A stretch of DNA of 64,000 nucleotides from Bradyrhizobium sp. 149. Lineage in GTDB: Bacteria; Pseudomonadota; Alphaproteobacteria; Rhizobiales; Xanthobacteraceae. The DNA lies in assembly GCF_023073915.1 (NCBI RefSeq), contig NZ_JADPKK010000022.1, forward strand, positions 1,922,001-1,986,000, read 5' to 3'. Made by a program: the position numbers and the translations under genes. A model generated the notes under the pieces. The model did no database searches and was not told the DNA's origin. It saw nothing but the letters and a program-made list of their open reading frames with translations. Shown here piece after piece: positions 26,100 to 39,007 of this stretch. The number at the start of each line of letters is the position of its first letter. Positions within the stretch are counted from its first letter, which is position 1.

Positions 26100-26945
26100 A
26101 TGAGCAAGCTGAAAATCGCATTCCAGGGCGAGCCTGGGGCCAATTCCCACATCGCCATCGTAGAGGCCTATCCCGACGCCGAGCCGATGCCCTGCGCCAC
26201 CTTCGAGGACGCGCTGTCGGCGATCTCGTCGGGCGAGGCCGATCTCGGCATGATCCCGATCGAGAATTCGGTCGCGGGCCGCGTCGCCGATATCCATCAT
26301 TTGCTGCCGGCCTCCGGCCTGTTCATCGTCGGCGAGTGGTTTCTGCCGGTCCGGCATCAGCTGATGGCGGTGAAGGGGACCAGGCTCGAAGACATCAAGA
26401 GCGTCGAGAGCCATGTGCACGCGCTCGGCCAGTGCCGGCGCATCATCCGCAAGCTCGGCATCAAGCCAATCGTGCACGCCGATACCGCCGGCAGTGCCCG
26501 CGACATTTCCGAGCGCAACGACAAGTCCGTCGCCGCGATCGCCTCGCGCCTCGCCGCGCAGATCTACGGCCTCGACATTTTGGCTGAGGACATCGAGGAC
26601 GAGGCCCACAACACCACGCGCTTCGTGGTGCTGGCGCGCGAACCGAAATGGGCCGCACAGGGCTCCGGTCCTCTGGTCACCACTTTTGTCTTCCGGGTGC
26701 GCAATTTGCCGGCCGCGCTCTACAAGGCGCTCGGCGGCTTTGCCACCAACGGCGTCAACATGACCAAGCTCGAGAGCTACATGGTCGACGGCAATTTCTT
26801 CGCCACCCAGTTCTACGCCGACGTTGACGGCCACCCTGATGACAAGGGCCTCGCCTTCGCGATCGAGGAGCTGAAATTCTTCTCGCGCGAATTCCGCATC
26901 GTCGGCGTCTATCCGGGGCACCCGTTCCGGGCGACGATGGAATAG
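26100..26945 (+). CDS. pheA: Prephenate dehydratase
   Basis: Converts prephenate to phenylpyruvate in phenylalanine synthesis. This is the monofunctional form of 281 residues without a chorismate mutase domain. The catalytic domain runs from KIAFQGEPGANSHIAIVEAY through IPIENSVAGRVADIHHLL, ESHVHALGQCRRII and AGSARDISERNDKSVAAIAS. The C-terminal ACT domain (about residues 190-281) includes LYKALGGFATNGVNMTKLES and is expected to bind phenylalanine for feedback control. Confidence 0.96.
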   Translation: MSKLKIAFQGEPGANSHIAIVEAYPDAEPMPCATFEDALSAISSGEADLGMIPIENSVAGRVADIHHLLPASGLFIVGEWFLPVRHQLMAVKGTRLEDIKSVESHVHALGQCRRIIRKLGIKPIVHADTAGSARDISERNDKSVAAIASRLAAQIYGLDILAEDIEDEAHNTTRFVVLAREPKWAAQGSGPLVTTFVFRVRNLPAALYKALGGFATNGVNMTKLESYMVDGNFFATQFYADVDGHPDDKGLAFAIEELKFFSREFRIVGVYPGHPFRATME

Positions 26946-26952
26946 CCTCGGT

Positions 26953-27969
26953 TTACGCCGCCTGTTTCGCCAGCCCGAACGCCTCCGCCAGCAGCGAATA
27001 CGATCTCTTTCGCGCCTCGTGGTCATACACGGCGGTGATCACCATCAACTCGTCCGGCCTGCTCGCGTCGATCAGCGGCTGCAGCGTCTTCTGCACGGTT
27101 GCAGGGCTGCCGACGAACAGGCGCGAACGGTTGCGCAGGATCGAGGTGCGCTCGGAGTCGGTGTAAGGATAGGCCAGCGCCTCCTCCACACTCGGCAACG
27201 GAAGATACTGGCCGCGGTCGCGGCGCAGGCGGTTGAGGTCGAAAGACGCGGCGAGCTTTTCGGCCTCGTCGTCGGTATCCGCCGCGATGACGGCGACCGC
27301 GAGGATCGCGCGCGGACTCGTGCTCCAGGCCGAGGGCTGAAAACGATTGCGGTAACGCACCATTGCATCGACCGCATCGTGGGACGCAAAATGATGGGCG
27401 AAGGCAAAGCCCATGCCGACCTGCGCGGCGAGCTCCGAGGAATAATCGCTGGAGCCGAGCAGCCAGATCGGCGGCAACGGCGTATCATCGGGCATCGCGA
27501 CGACGTTGTGGTAAGGATGGCCCGAGGGGAATTCCCGGGTCTGCCACAGGATCAATTCGTGCAGGCGCTCGAGGAAATCGTCGCCTTCGCGGCGGTCGAG
27601 CCGGCTGCGCAACGCATAGGCCGTGGCACCGTCAGTGCCGGGGGCACGGCCGAGGCCGAGATCGATGCGGCCGGGAAACAGCGCCTCCAGCATCTTGAAG
27701 CGCTCGGCCACGACCAGCGGCGCGTGATTGGGCAGCATCACCCCACCGGAGCCGACGCGGATGTGCTTCGTCACCGCCGCGATCTGCCCGATCATCACGT
27801 CGGGCGCCGGACTCGCGACGGAGGCAAGGTTGTGATGCTCGGCGAGCCAGTAGCGGACATAGCCGAGCCCGTCGACATGGCGCGCCAGGTCGATGCTGTT
27901 GCGCAGCGCCGCGGCGGGCTTTGTACCTGTTGTGACGACGGAGAGGTCGAGGACTGAAAGCGGGATCAT
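26953..27969 (-). CDS. Luciferase-like (LLM class) flavin-dependent oxidoreductase
   Basis: A 338-residue TIM-barrel flavin monooxygenase of the YhbW-like group, which uses reduced FMN. Family features: IPLSVLDLSVVTTGTKPAAA, the ARHVDGLGYVRYWLAEHHN motif, RVGSGGVMLPNHAPLVVAER, GRIDLGLGRAPGTDG, and FVGSPATVQKTL near the end. The substrate is unknown. It is convergent with pheA, with only 7 bp between the stops. Confidence 0.9.
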   Translation of the reverse strand: MIPLSVLDLSVVTTGTKPAAALRNSIDLARHVDGLGYVRYWLAEHHNLASVASPAPDVMIGQIAAVTKHIRVGSGGVMLPNHAPLVVAERFKMLEALFPGRIDLGLGRAPGTDGATAYALRSRLDRREGDDFLERLHELILWQTREFPSGHPYHNVVAMPDDTPLPPIWLLGSSDYSSELAAQVGMGFAFAHHFASHDAVDAMVRYRNRFQPSAWSTSPRAILAVAVIAADTDDEAEKLAASFDLNRLRRDRGQYLPLPSVEEALAYPYTDSERTSILRNRSRLFVGSPATVQKTLQPLIDASRPDELMVITAVYDHEARKRSYSLLAEAFGLAKQAA

Positions 27970-28367
27970 GGCGCGCTAACGTAGTGGAGGGCAGCGCGGC
28001 GGCAATGGGCAGGCCGCGCAGGTCTGACGTGCAGGTCACAGGGCCCGCGCCCCGGACCTCGCCGCAGCGTTGGGCCAACGATACGCTGATAGCATGGACT
28101 TCTTACTGCCCACACACCAAAATCGCACCAAATAGTCGCCAACATCTTATTAAGAAGCTGATATGTTTAGCATCTTATGAGAATACGGACTTCCCAACCT
28201 GATTTCAAATTGCAAAACTTTTCCTTCCGACATCGCGTAAGTGGGCGATTTCCCATCATCGATGGGCTGTCGAATGCGACCACTTTGGCTTATCTTAGCC
28301 TCTTCCAATCGAGACCTGACCGCTGGCCGCCAAGTGACCTGGCGAGCCCTTGGAGTGAGTGGTGCCC
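27970..28367 (+). other. Intergenic region upstream of metF, no gene seen
   Basis: About 400 bp with a markedly AT-richer stretch (roughly 28,100-28,310). It contains two direct copies of CATCTTAT (28143 and 28171) and, close to metF, GC-rich complementary segments (CCGCCAAG...CTTGG, CGCCA...TGGCG around 28,328-28,353). It probably holds the metF promoter and leader. No consensus SAM or cobalamin riboswitch was recognised. A 72-residue open frame at 27984-28202 lacks coding character. Confidence 0.4.
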
Positions 28368-29288
28368 ATGACTGACGTGACGACGCCTGCCTATACCGAC
28401 GGGCAAGACGGGCACCTGAAGCGGCCTGCGATCTCGTTCGAGTTCTTTCCGCCCAAGACGGAAGAGATGGAGCGCAATCTCTGGGACACCATCAACCGGC
28501 TGGCCCCGCTCGACCCGAAATTCGTCTCGGTAACCTATGGCGCCGGCGGCTCGACCCGCGAGCGCACCCACGCGACCATCGCACGCATCCTCAAGGAGAC
28601 CGCGCTGCTGCCGGCCGCGCATCTGACCTGCGTCGGCGCCTCGCGCGGCGAGATCGACGAAATCGTCGACCGCTATCACGAAGTCGGCGTCCGCCATATC
28701 GTCGGCCTGCGCGGCGATCCCGCGGGCGGCATCGGCACGGCCTATTCCAGCCATCCCGACGGCTACCAGAGTTCCGCCGACCTCGTCGCCGGCATCAAGA
28801 AGCGGCACGGCGATATCGAGGTGTCGGTCTCGGCCTATCCCGAGAAGCACCCCGAGGCGCGAGACTTCGACGATGATATCGACACGCTGAAGGCCAAGGT
28901 CGATGCGGGCGCGACCCGCGCGATCACGCAGGTGTTCTTCGATAACGACCTCTATTTCCGCTATCTCGACCGCGTCCGCGCGCGCGGGATCAACATCCCG
29001 ATCGTGCCGGGCATCATGCCCATGCACAATTTCAAGCAGGCTCGCAATTTCGTCACCCGCGCCGGCACCTCGGTGCCGGACTGGTTCGCCGCGAAATTCG
29101 AAGGGCTCGACGAGGACGCCGAGACCCGCAAACTGGTGGCGGCCACCGTCGCGGCCGGTCAGGTGCAGAAGCTGGCGAAGCACGGGGTCGACACCTTCCA
29201 TTTCTACACCATGAACCGCGCCGATCTCGTGTTCGCGATCAGCCATTTGCTCGGCATCCGCGCCAAGAGCGCGCAGAAGGCGGCTTAA
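28368..29288 (+). CDS. metF: 5,10-methylenetetrahydrofolate reductase
   Basis: FAD-dependent reduction of methylene-THF to methyl-THF, the methyl donor for MetH encoded immediately downstream. Family segments: ISFEFFPPKTEEMERNLWDT, VSVTYGAGGSTRERTHATIA, AAHLTCVGASRGEIDEI, HIVGLRGDP and TRAITQVFFDNDLYFRYLDR. It has 306 residues, a normal length. ATG 28368 is preferred over GTG 28359 because GGAG lies at a proper distance. It is six bases from metH. Confidence 0.96.
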   Translation: MTDVTTPAYTDGQDGHLKRPAISFEFFPPKTEEMERNLWDTINRLAPLDPKFVSVTYGAGGSTRERTHATIARILKETALLPAAHLTCVGASRGEIDEIVDRYHEVGVRHIVGLRGDPAGGIGTAYSSHPDGYQSSADLVAGIKKRHGDIEVSVSAYPEKHPEARDFDDDIDTLKAKVDAGATRAITQVFFDNDLYFRYLDRVRARGINIPIVPGIMPMHNFKQARNFVTRAGTSVPDWFAAKFEGLDEDAETRKLVAATVAAGQVQKLAKHGVDTFHFYTMNRADLVFAISHLLGIRAKSAQKAA

Positions 29289-29294
29289 GACAAC

Positions 29295-33152
<3,858 letters not shown>

Positions 33153-33191
33153 GCCTCGTCCCGCACACGCTCTGTTCAAAAGCTCAAAAAC

Positions 33192-33238
33192 AACCCCATG
33201 CACAGTAGCGATGGGGTTGAAAAGCCTGAATAATTTTT
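33192..33238 (+). repeat. Hairpin with downstream T-run after metH
   Basis: AACCCCAT and ATGGGGTT are perfect eight-base arms around an 11-nt loop; 14 bases later there is a run of six T. It may end metH transcription. The sequence also resembles a short dispersed element seen after many Bradyrhizobium genes, a recollection that could not be checked here. Confidence 0.5.
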
Positions 33239-33381
33239 TCGCTCCGGAGCAGGCATGCGGAGGCGGGATCGTCGGCGGCCGTCTGGGCCACGACCGCCGG
33301 CATCGTTGACGCGTCGGGCAAAACACCTGTAACATTCCATAGTCGCCCACTGCGCCAGTCTCGCACTTCGCGATGCGAGCT

Positions 33382-34011
33382 TCACCCCTTCGGTGGCGCC
33401 AGCGGCTGCACGATCTCCCGGAACGGCGCCAGCGCCTCGCAGCGTTCGGCATGCGCCGACAGCGCCGGATAGCGCGAGGGCTCGAACAATTGCGGATGCG
33501 CCTCGCGGGTGAAGCGTACGACGCAGGCCACCGCGATGTCGGCATGGCCGATGCGGTCGCCCAGCCAGTGCGGCGTCGTGACCCTGGCGCGTTCGGCTTC
33601 CAGCACGCCGAGCACGTCAACAATCTGGGCCTGGCAACGCTCGACCCACAGCGTGAGCTGCTCCTTCCGCAGCACGCGCTCGTAGAGCAGGCTGACCGCC
33701 TTGTCGCCGAGGCCGGAGGCGAGCGCGCAGATGCGCAGGTGACGCCGCCGCTCGGCACCGCCACGCGGCAGCATCGCCTTCCCCTCGCCGACGAGCTCGT
33801 CGAGATAATCCAGGATGATCATGCTCTCGATCAGCGTCTCGCCGTCGTCGAGCACCAGCGTCGGCACGCGGCGCAGCGGATTGTAGGGCGCGATCTTGTC
33901 GGCATCGCCGAAGGTCGACCACGGCCGGTGCTCGAAGGCGAGGCCATAAAGCTTCAGGGCAATCGCGACGCGGCGGACGAAGGGGGAATCGTATTGGCCG
34001 ATCAGGAACAT
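33382..34011 (-). CDS. Glutathione S-transferase family protein
   Basis: A 209-residue cytosolic GST-like protein. The N-terminal thioredoxin fold (MFLIGQYDSPFVRRVAIALK) has Ser9 in the position used for glutathione activation in related classes, the cis-proline segment RVPTLVLDD and the glutathione-contacting ESMIILDYLDE. The all-helical C-terminal domain begins near residue 85. The substrate is unknown. It is flanked by the plus-strand metH and dehydratase genes and transcribed alone. Confidence 0.9.
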   Translation of the reverse strand: MFLIGQYDSPFVRRVAIALKLYGLAFEHRPWSTFGDADKIAPYNPLRRVPTLVLDDGETLIESMIILDYLDELVGEGKAMLPRGGAERRRHLRICALASGLGDKAVSLLYERVLRKEQLTLWVERCQAQIVDVLGVLEAERARVTTPHWLGDRIGHADIAVACVVRFTREAHPQLFEPSRYPALSAHAERCEALAPFREIVQPLAPPKG

Positions 34012-34165
34012 GATTCTTGCTCTTCACAGGCGTTGGACAAGGCAGGGCCGATCAGTTTCCACGGCAAGATCGGCGCGACGCAAGGAATATCTTGGAAATG
34101 GAGCATTGCGTCGAACGCAACGGCGCCGGGACAGCGTGTCCCGGATGCGCTAACAAGGACGCATC

Positions 34166-35113
34166 ATGACAGAGACAACCGACATCACGCCGGAACGGAT
34201 TGCGGCGACCGAGGCCGTCATCCGCCCGCACATCAGGCGCACGCCGCTCGTTCGGACTGATCTCGCCGATTTTGGGCTGCCGTCCGCGCCGGTCATTTTC
34301 AAGCTGGAGATGCTGCAACATTCCGGATCGTTCAAGGCGCGGGGCGCCTTTGCCAATCTGCTGCTGCGGCATGTGCCGCAAGCCGGCGTCGTCGCGGCAT
34401 CCGGCGGCAATCACGGTGCGGCGGTCGCCTACGCCGCGCAACGGCTCGGCATCCCGGCCACGATTTTCGTGCCTGACATCACCTCGCCGGCCAAGGCCGA
34501 ACGCATCAAAGACTACGGCGCGCAGCTCGTGGTGGCGGGCGCCCGCTATGCCGACGCGCTCGCCGCGAGCGAAACCCAGGTCGCGCAGACTGGCGCCCTT
34601 GCCGTTCATGCCTACGACCAGGCAGAAACCCTGCTCGGTCAAGGCAGCGTCGGAATGGAGCTGGAGCAGGATGCAGCGGGCATCGACACGGTGCTGGTTG
34701 CAGTGGGCGGCGGCGGCCTGATCGGTGGTATGGCAGCCTGGAGCGCCGGCAGGACGCGCATCGTGGCGGTCGAGCCGGAGCAATCGCCGACGCTGCATGC
34801 CGCCTTCGCGGCAGGTGAGCCGGTCGATGCTCCCGCGGGCGGCATCGCCGCCGACAGTCTCGCTCCGCGACGCGTCGGGCAATTGATGTTTCCGATCGCG
34901 CGAGCCCATGTCGAGAGAGTCGTCCTGGTCGCCGACGAGGCCATCCGGCAGGCGCAGGCGGCGTTGTGGTCGAGCTTGCGCGTTGTGGCCGAGCCCGGTG
35001 GTGCGACCGCATTTGCCGCCTTGCTCTCCGGTCGCTATCGTCCTTCACCGGGAGAACGGGTCGCGGTACTGCTGTGCGGCGCCAACACCAATGCGGTGAA
35101 TTTCAACAGCTAG
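34166..35113 (+). CDS. Threonine/serine dehydratase-like PLP enzyme
   Basis: Fold-type II PLP enzyme of 315 residues. The PLP lysine is K57 in HSGSFKARGA; the substrate loop is ASGGNHGAAVAYAAQRLG; the phosphate-binding glycine loop is VAVGGGGLIGGMAAW; and the late SLRVVAEPGGATAFAALLSG is typical. There is no C-terminal ACT regulatory domain, so it resembles catabolic or serine-racemase-like forms rather than biosynthetic IlvA. The reaction is probably deamination of threonine or serine to a 2-oxo acid. The substrate is not settled by sequence. Confidence 0.88.
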   Translation: MTETTDITPERIAATEAVIRPHIRRTPLVRTDLADFGLPSAPVIFKLEMLQHSGSFKARGAFANLLLRHVPQAGVVAASGGNHGAAVAYAAQRLGIPATIFVPDITSPAKAERIKDYGAQLVVAGARYADALAASETQVAQTGALAVHAYDQAETLLGQGSVGMELEQDAAGIDTVLVAVGGGGLIGGMAAWSAGRTRIVAVEPEQSPTLHAAFAAGEPVDAPAGGIAADSLAPRRVGQLMFPIARAHVERVVLVADEAIRQAQAALWSSLRVVAEPGGATAFAALLSGRYRPSPGERVAVLLCGANTNAVNFNS

Positions 35114-35123
35114 GAAGCGTCGC

Positions 35124-35558
35124 ATGATCAGGTATCGCAAACTTATGCTGACGTTGATCCTGCTTCCTCTGACCGGCCACGGCGCCCACGCACAGGACCG
35201 CCCGATCGGCTTTTTGACGCCGTCGAAGAACATCGCCTGCCAGTTCTTCACCGACAGCGGCCAAAGAAACGATCAAGGCGTGCTCCGCTGCGACATCATG
35301 AACCTGGAGACGCGTCCGCGTCGGCCCGCCGATTGCGAGCTCGAATGGGGCAACGCCTTCGAGATGAGCGCGAAAGGAGCCGCGGGGCGCATCTGCGCCG
35401 GCGACACCATCATGGACCCGTCGCTGCCCGTGCTCGCCTATGGCGAGGTGTGGCAGCGTGCGGGGTTCACGTGCCGATCGGAGCAGACGGGGCTGACGTG
35501 CTTCAATGCGATGCAGCACGGGTTTTCGCTGGCACGGGCGGAGCAGAAGGTGTTTTGA
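35124..35558 (+). CDS. Secreted DUF6636-like protein
   Basis: A 144-residue protein with an N-terminal signal peptide (MIRYRKLMLTLILLPLTGHG, cleavage likely after AHA). The mature part begins QDRPIGFLTPSKNIACQFFT, the F-x-T-P-S-x-N-I-x-C pattern of small secreted DUF6636-type proteins, followed by conserved-looking cysteines (LRCDIMN, DCELEWG, ICAGDT, FTCRSEQTGLTC) likely to form disulfides. Function is unknown. It starts 10 bp after the dehydratase stop, so co-transcription is possible. Confidence 0.7.
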   Translation: MIRYRKLMLTLILLPLTGHGAHAQDRPIGFLTPSKNIACQFFTDSGQRNDQGVLRCDIMNLETRPRRPADCELEWGNAFEMSAKGAAGRICAGDTIMDPSLPVLAYGEVWQRAGFTCRSEQTGLTCFNAMQHGFSLARAEQKVF

Positions 35559-35591
35559 GGAGTGGCCCGCATGAAGCGGAGCGCCACACTC

Positions 35592-35678
35592 CGTCATTGC
35601 GAGCGCAGCGAAGCAATCCAGGATCTTTCCACCGAAACAGACTGGATTGCTTCGTCGCAAGGGCTCCTCGCAATGACG
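35592..35678. repeat. Dispersed hairpin repeat, family A, copy 1
   Basis: Ends CGTCATTGCGAG / CTCGCAATGACG and inner arms GAAGCAATCCAG / CTGGATTGCTTC make a long, imperfect hairpin. The left arm is ~30 bases, the right ~37. A second copy in inverted orientation is at 43764-43850. Confidence 0.85.
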
Positions 35679-35697
35679 GTGGAGAGGCAGCTGCGCA

Positions 35698-36291
35698 CTA
35701 TTCAATGATCGGCATATGCTTCGCCGCCGTCCGCGGCAGCGGCCCGTCGAGGCGCGGGTCGTTGGCGATCTCGACCTGGCGGCGGAACGGGCGGAAGCCG
35801 GAGCGCTGGTAGAATGCAACGGCGGACGGATGATCGAGGGTGCAGGTGTGCACCCAGACACGGGACAGGTCGCGCGACCATGCGAGCTCAAGCGCGCGGT
35901 TCATCAGGAAGCGTGCGGCACCAGTTCCGATCAGTTTTGCAGTGACACCGAAATAGACCAGCTCGCACTGGCCGGGCTCGCGGAAATCCAGCTCCAGCAG
36001 GCCTTCATCACGGCCGTCCACGATCAGGGCGTAGACCTCGATCCCCGGTGCGCGGATGGCCACGGCCAGTTCCGCGTCGCTCATGCGCGCCCGGGAAAAC
36101 CACAACCACTCCTCGCCGACGCGGCGGTGAAGGTCGCGATACCAGTCGAGCGCGGGCGCGTCGACCTTGCGCAGGGTCCACGCGCCCACGGGATCGTCGC
36201 GGCGCGCAGGCACTGCGGTCATCTCGAGGTGGGTGACGACGGCGGCGATCTTGCCGGCGGGAATGTCCGAATAGCCGTCGGGGAGGATCAT
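35698..36291 (-). CDS. GNAT family N-acetyltransferase
   Basis: A 197-residue protein with the acetyl-CoA fold. The central strand is GLLELDFREPGQCELVYFGV. The pantetheine-binding loop is degenerate (TAKLIGTGAARFLMNRALEL), and the later VHTCTLDHPSAVAFYQRSGF motif is characteristic of GNAT enzymes. The substrate is not predictable. It is bounded on both sides by dispersed repeats and probably transcribed alone. Confidence 0.88.
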   Translation of the reverse strand: MILPDGYSDIPAGKIAAVVTHLEMTAVPARRDDPVGAWTLRKVDAPALDWYRDLHRRVGEEWLWFSRARMSDAELAVAIRAPGIEVYALIVDGRDEGLLELDFREPGQCELVYFGVTAKLIGTGAARFLMNRALELAWSRDLSRVWVHTCTLDHPSAVAFYQRSGFRPFRRQVEIANDPRLDGPLPRTAAKHMPIIE

Positions 36292-36331
36292 GGCGGTGTC
36301 CTGTGGAGCCGAGCGCGAGCCACATATTTTG

Positions 36332-36475
36332 CGTCGTCCCGGCGAAGGCCGGGACCAATAACCACGGATGTAGGTTGCTTTGTGATACTGGAACGACGAG
36401 TCCTATTCGCAATAGCTGCTGCGGAGTATGGGTCCCGGCCCCCCGTGCGCAATTGCGCACTAGGCCGGGACGACG
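36332..36475. repeat. Dispersed palindromic repeat, family B
   Basis: CGTCGTCCCGGC...GGCCGGGAC on the left and GGTCCCGGCC...GGCCGGGACGAC on the right form nested inverted repeats. They enclose a TGCGCAATTGCGCA palindrome near 36,447-36,460. The element fills most of the gap between the GNAT and acylase genes. Confidence 0.75.
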
Positions 36476-36514
36476 GTGGTGTTTGCGGCTGCGTCCTTGT
36501 TTAGATCGCCTTGT

Positions 36515-38962
36515 TCACCTCGGCGTCAGGGTGATCGCCTCCGCGGTCGCAGCCTCGACCGCGGCGCGGCTGTAGAGCAGCGGCACATACTGGCCGGTTG
36601 CCCACAGCGGCGCGAGGTCGCGATAATGGCCGCTGAAGGGATCGCCCGACTGGCCCGGCGTGTTGATAGTGCGGCTTGCATCCCAATTGCCGACGTCGAG
36701 CACCATGCGGAACGACGCGCCGGCGAACAGCTGATAATCGGTGCGGCGATAGGTGGCCGCGCGCGGCACATTGGCGGCGCCGCCGTAAGCCAGCGGACCG
36801 ACCGAGAGCTGAGCGGCCGTCGCCTTGTCGGCGAGTGGCATCAGCGCGTGGTCGAATTTTGCGACGTGCAGGCGGCCCCAGCGCCAGGTGGATGAGTCAG
36901 TGCCGAGCTTGGCCATAACGTCGGCGACGGCCGCTCCCAGGCTGTCGCGCAGGATCTGGTCGCGCGCGGCAACGGGATCCGAACCGAACGACGGATCCGG
37001 AGATTCCAGAGCGGCGACGAGCGCCGAAATGCTGGATGCTTCGGGCGCGATCAGGTCGGCGGCCTTGGGCGCCGTGGTCTTCAACAGCACCGGCCCAAGA
37101 TGATTGGCGATCCAGACCTCGAACAATGCAGCCGCGGCACTGTCGGCGGCGTCACGCGCGTCCCAGGGCTTGAGGAGTTCGAGGCCCTTCTTCACATTGG
37201 CATCATCCGAACTGAGCTGCTGCAACAGCTTAACCAGCCGCCGCCCCAGCATCGTGGTGTCGTCGTTCTGCAGATCCATGGCGTCGGCCAAGGTCACCTT
37301 GCTGTTGGCCTGCAGCACCTCGGTGATGCGCTGCCAACGCGCACTGTCCGCCCATTCGAACCCGACCTTACGCTCGCTGACGGGATAATCCGCCGGCAGG
37401 TTCATCTGGTTGGCGGTGGCGAGAAAGCCCTGCTTGGGCTGATAGGCCTTCGGCAGATCGTCCAGGGAGAGAAAACCCTGCCATTCATAGCGGCCGTCGC
37501 CGGGCACCGGCATCAGGCCGTCATAGTTGGCGCGCCGCGGCGTCTTGCCGGCGGCGACCCAACCGATATTGCCCTTGGTGTCCGCATAAACCTGATTCTC
37601 CGACGGCGCGCCCCAGCGGCGCATGGCCGCGAGAAATCCATTCCAATCCTTCGCCGTCATGTAGTCGGAGGAGCCGAAATAGGCGGAGGTGCCGGGCTCG
37701 AACCAGATCGAGCGCACGGCGAACGCGCGCTTGTTGGCGTCGTCGACATGGATCACCGGACCGTGCCGGGTGAATTTCAGCTCGACATCGCGGTCGCCCT
37801 CGCTTTTCACCTGCTCCTTCTCGTGAACGATGCGCATGTCTTCCCAGCCGGTGCCGTAGCGGTACTGGTTGGGATTTTGCGGATTGAGCTCGTAGACGTA
37901 GAGGTCTTCCTGGTCGACGTTGAAGATGGTGAGGCCGAAGGCGATGGTGCCGTTGTGGCCGATCGAGATGCCGGGGAGTGCCGGCTCGCCCGCGCCGATC
38001 ACGGAGAGGCCGGGCGCATTGAGCCCGACGATGTAACGCAGCGAGGGCACGCTGTGCTCGCGATGCGGATCGTTGGCAAGGATCGGGCGGCCTGTCGCGG
38101 TGCGCGACGCCGCGATCACCCAATTATTGGAGCCGACGGTGTCGCGTTGCTGGTCGGCCTCGGTGAGGTACTTGTCCGGCTCGTGCGCGAGTGCGGCCTG
38201 GCGATCTTTCGGCGCGGCAAAGGCCACGGGACGCGTCGCGAGATCGTACGCCGCCAGCACCGCCTTCGGCACGCTGCAGGGATCGAGACCGTCAGGGATT
38301 TTCGTCGTCCAGGTCGGCTCGAGCTTGACGCGAAAACGATCGGCATCGAGGCCAGCCGCGCAGGCGACCAACGAGCGCTTGACCTCGGAGGCGACATTGC
38401 GCGTCAGGCCGTGGCTGCGGATGCGGACGATGTCATCCGCCGTCCACGGATCCGGCATGGTGCCGGCGATCCTGAACTCGATCGGCAATGGGCGCTTGCC
38501 CGCGCGCACATCGGCGACGTAGGCGTTGACCCCGGCGACGAATGCGTCCGCATAGGTCTTCGCCTTGGGGCCGTAAGCCGCCCACTCCGCTTTCATGTCA
38601 CCGCGATAGAGGAAGAGCCGCAGCGCCTTGTCCTGCTCGGCATAGGCAGGGCCGAAATCTTTTGCGAGCAGACCAAGCCCGCGCTTGCGCCAGAGATCGA
38701 TCTGCCAGAGCCGGTCGCGTGCGGCATTGAAACCTTGCAGAAAGAACAGGTCGTGCTCATTGCCGGCATAGATGTGGGGGATGCCCCAGACATCGACCAG
38801 GATCTGCGCGGGAGCGTTGAGACCGGCAACGTCGGTCTTCACCTGACGCGCGCTCCCGAGCGGGTTCGCCTGCTCGCGCGCGAGGGCCGTCGAGGTGAGC
38901 AGCGTGGCACAGATTGCTGCGCCACAGAGCTTTTGGATGACCCGGTTGAAATCCGTGTTCAT
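36515..38962 (-). CDS. Penicillin acylase family Ntn hydrolase
   Basis: An 815-residue periplasmic amidase precursor. The signal peptide (residues ~1-28, ending TALA) is followed by the small chain (VKTDVAGLNAPAQILVDVWG, IPHIYAGNEHDLFFLQGF). The autocatalytic nucleophile is Ser278 in DTVGSNNWVIAAS, so chains would be cut after Gly277. The beta-chain has NDPHREHSVPSLRY, LPGISIGHNGTIAFGLT and late ASFRMVLDVGNWDAS. Family members hydrolyse amides of penicillins, acyl-homoserine lactones or cyclic lipopeptides; the substrate here is unknown. ATG 38962 follows GGGAGGAACGACA, which decides the start over 38977. Confidence 0.92.
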   Translation of the reverse strand: MNTDFNRVIQKLCGAAICATLLTSTALAREQANPLGSARQVKTDVAGLNAPAQILVDVWGIPHIYAGNEHDLFFLQGFNAARDRLWQIDLWRKRGLGLLAKDFGPAYAEQDKALRLFLYRGDMKAEWAAYGPKAKTYADAFVAGVNAYVADVRAGKRPLPIEFRIAGTMPDPWTADDIVRIRSHGLTRNVASEVKRSLVACAAGLDADRFRVKLEPTWTTKIPDGLDPCSVPKAVLAAYDLATRPVAFAAPKDRQAALAHEPDKYLTEADQQRDTVGSNNWVIAASRTATGRPILANDPHREHSVPSLRYIVGLNAPGLSVIGAGEPALPGISIGHNGTIAFGLTIFNVDQEDLYVYELNPQNPNQYRYGTGWEDMRIVHEKEQVKSEGDRDVELKFTRHGPVIHVDDANKRAFAVRSIWFEPGTSAYFGSSDYMTAKDWNGFLAAMRRWGAPSENQVYADTKGNIGWVAAGKTPRRANYDGLMPVPGDGRYEWQGFLSLDDLPKAYQPKQGFLATANQMNLPADYPVSERKVGFEWADSARWQRITEVLQANSKVTLADAMDLQNDDTTMLGRRLVKLLQQLSSDDANVKKGLELLKPWDARDAADSAAAALFEVWIANHLGPVLLKTTAPKAADLIAPEASSISALVAALESPDPSFGSDPVAARDQILRDSLGAAVADVMAKLGTDSSTWRWGRLHVAKFDHALMPLADKATAAQLSVGPLAYGGAANVPRAATYRRTDYQLFAGASFRMVLDVGNWDASRTINTPGQSGDPFSGHYRDLAPLWATGQYVPLLYSRAAVEAATAEAITLTPR

Positions 38963-39007
38963 TGTCGTTCCTCCCATTGTTGTTATTTAGTGCGTCGTGC
39001 GCGCCCG

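Noticed and set aside
24564..27026. 820-residue minus-strand frame running through kdsB and pheA into cycM
   Set aside because: Only its last 184 codons (CycM) are real; the remainder is antisense to two clear plus-strand enzymes.
27984..28202. 72-residue plus-strand ORF before metF
   Set aside because: No ribosome site, domain or typical codon use; it crosses from GC-rich to AT-rich sequence.
28300..28367. SAM-II or cobalamin riboswitch before metF
   Set aside because: Conserved core sequences of these families were not found by eye; only unspecific complementary segments were seen.
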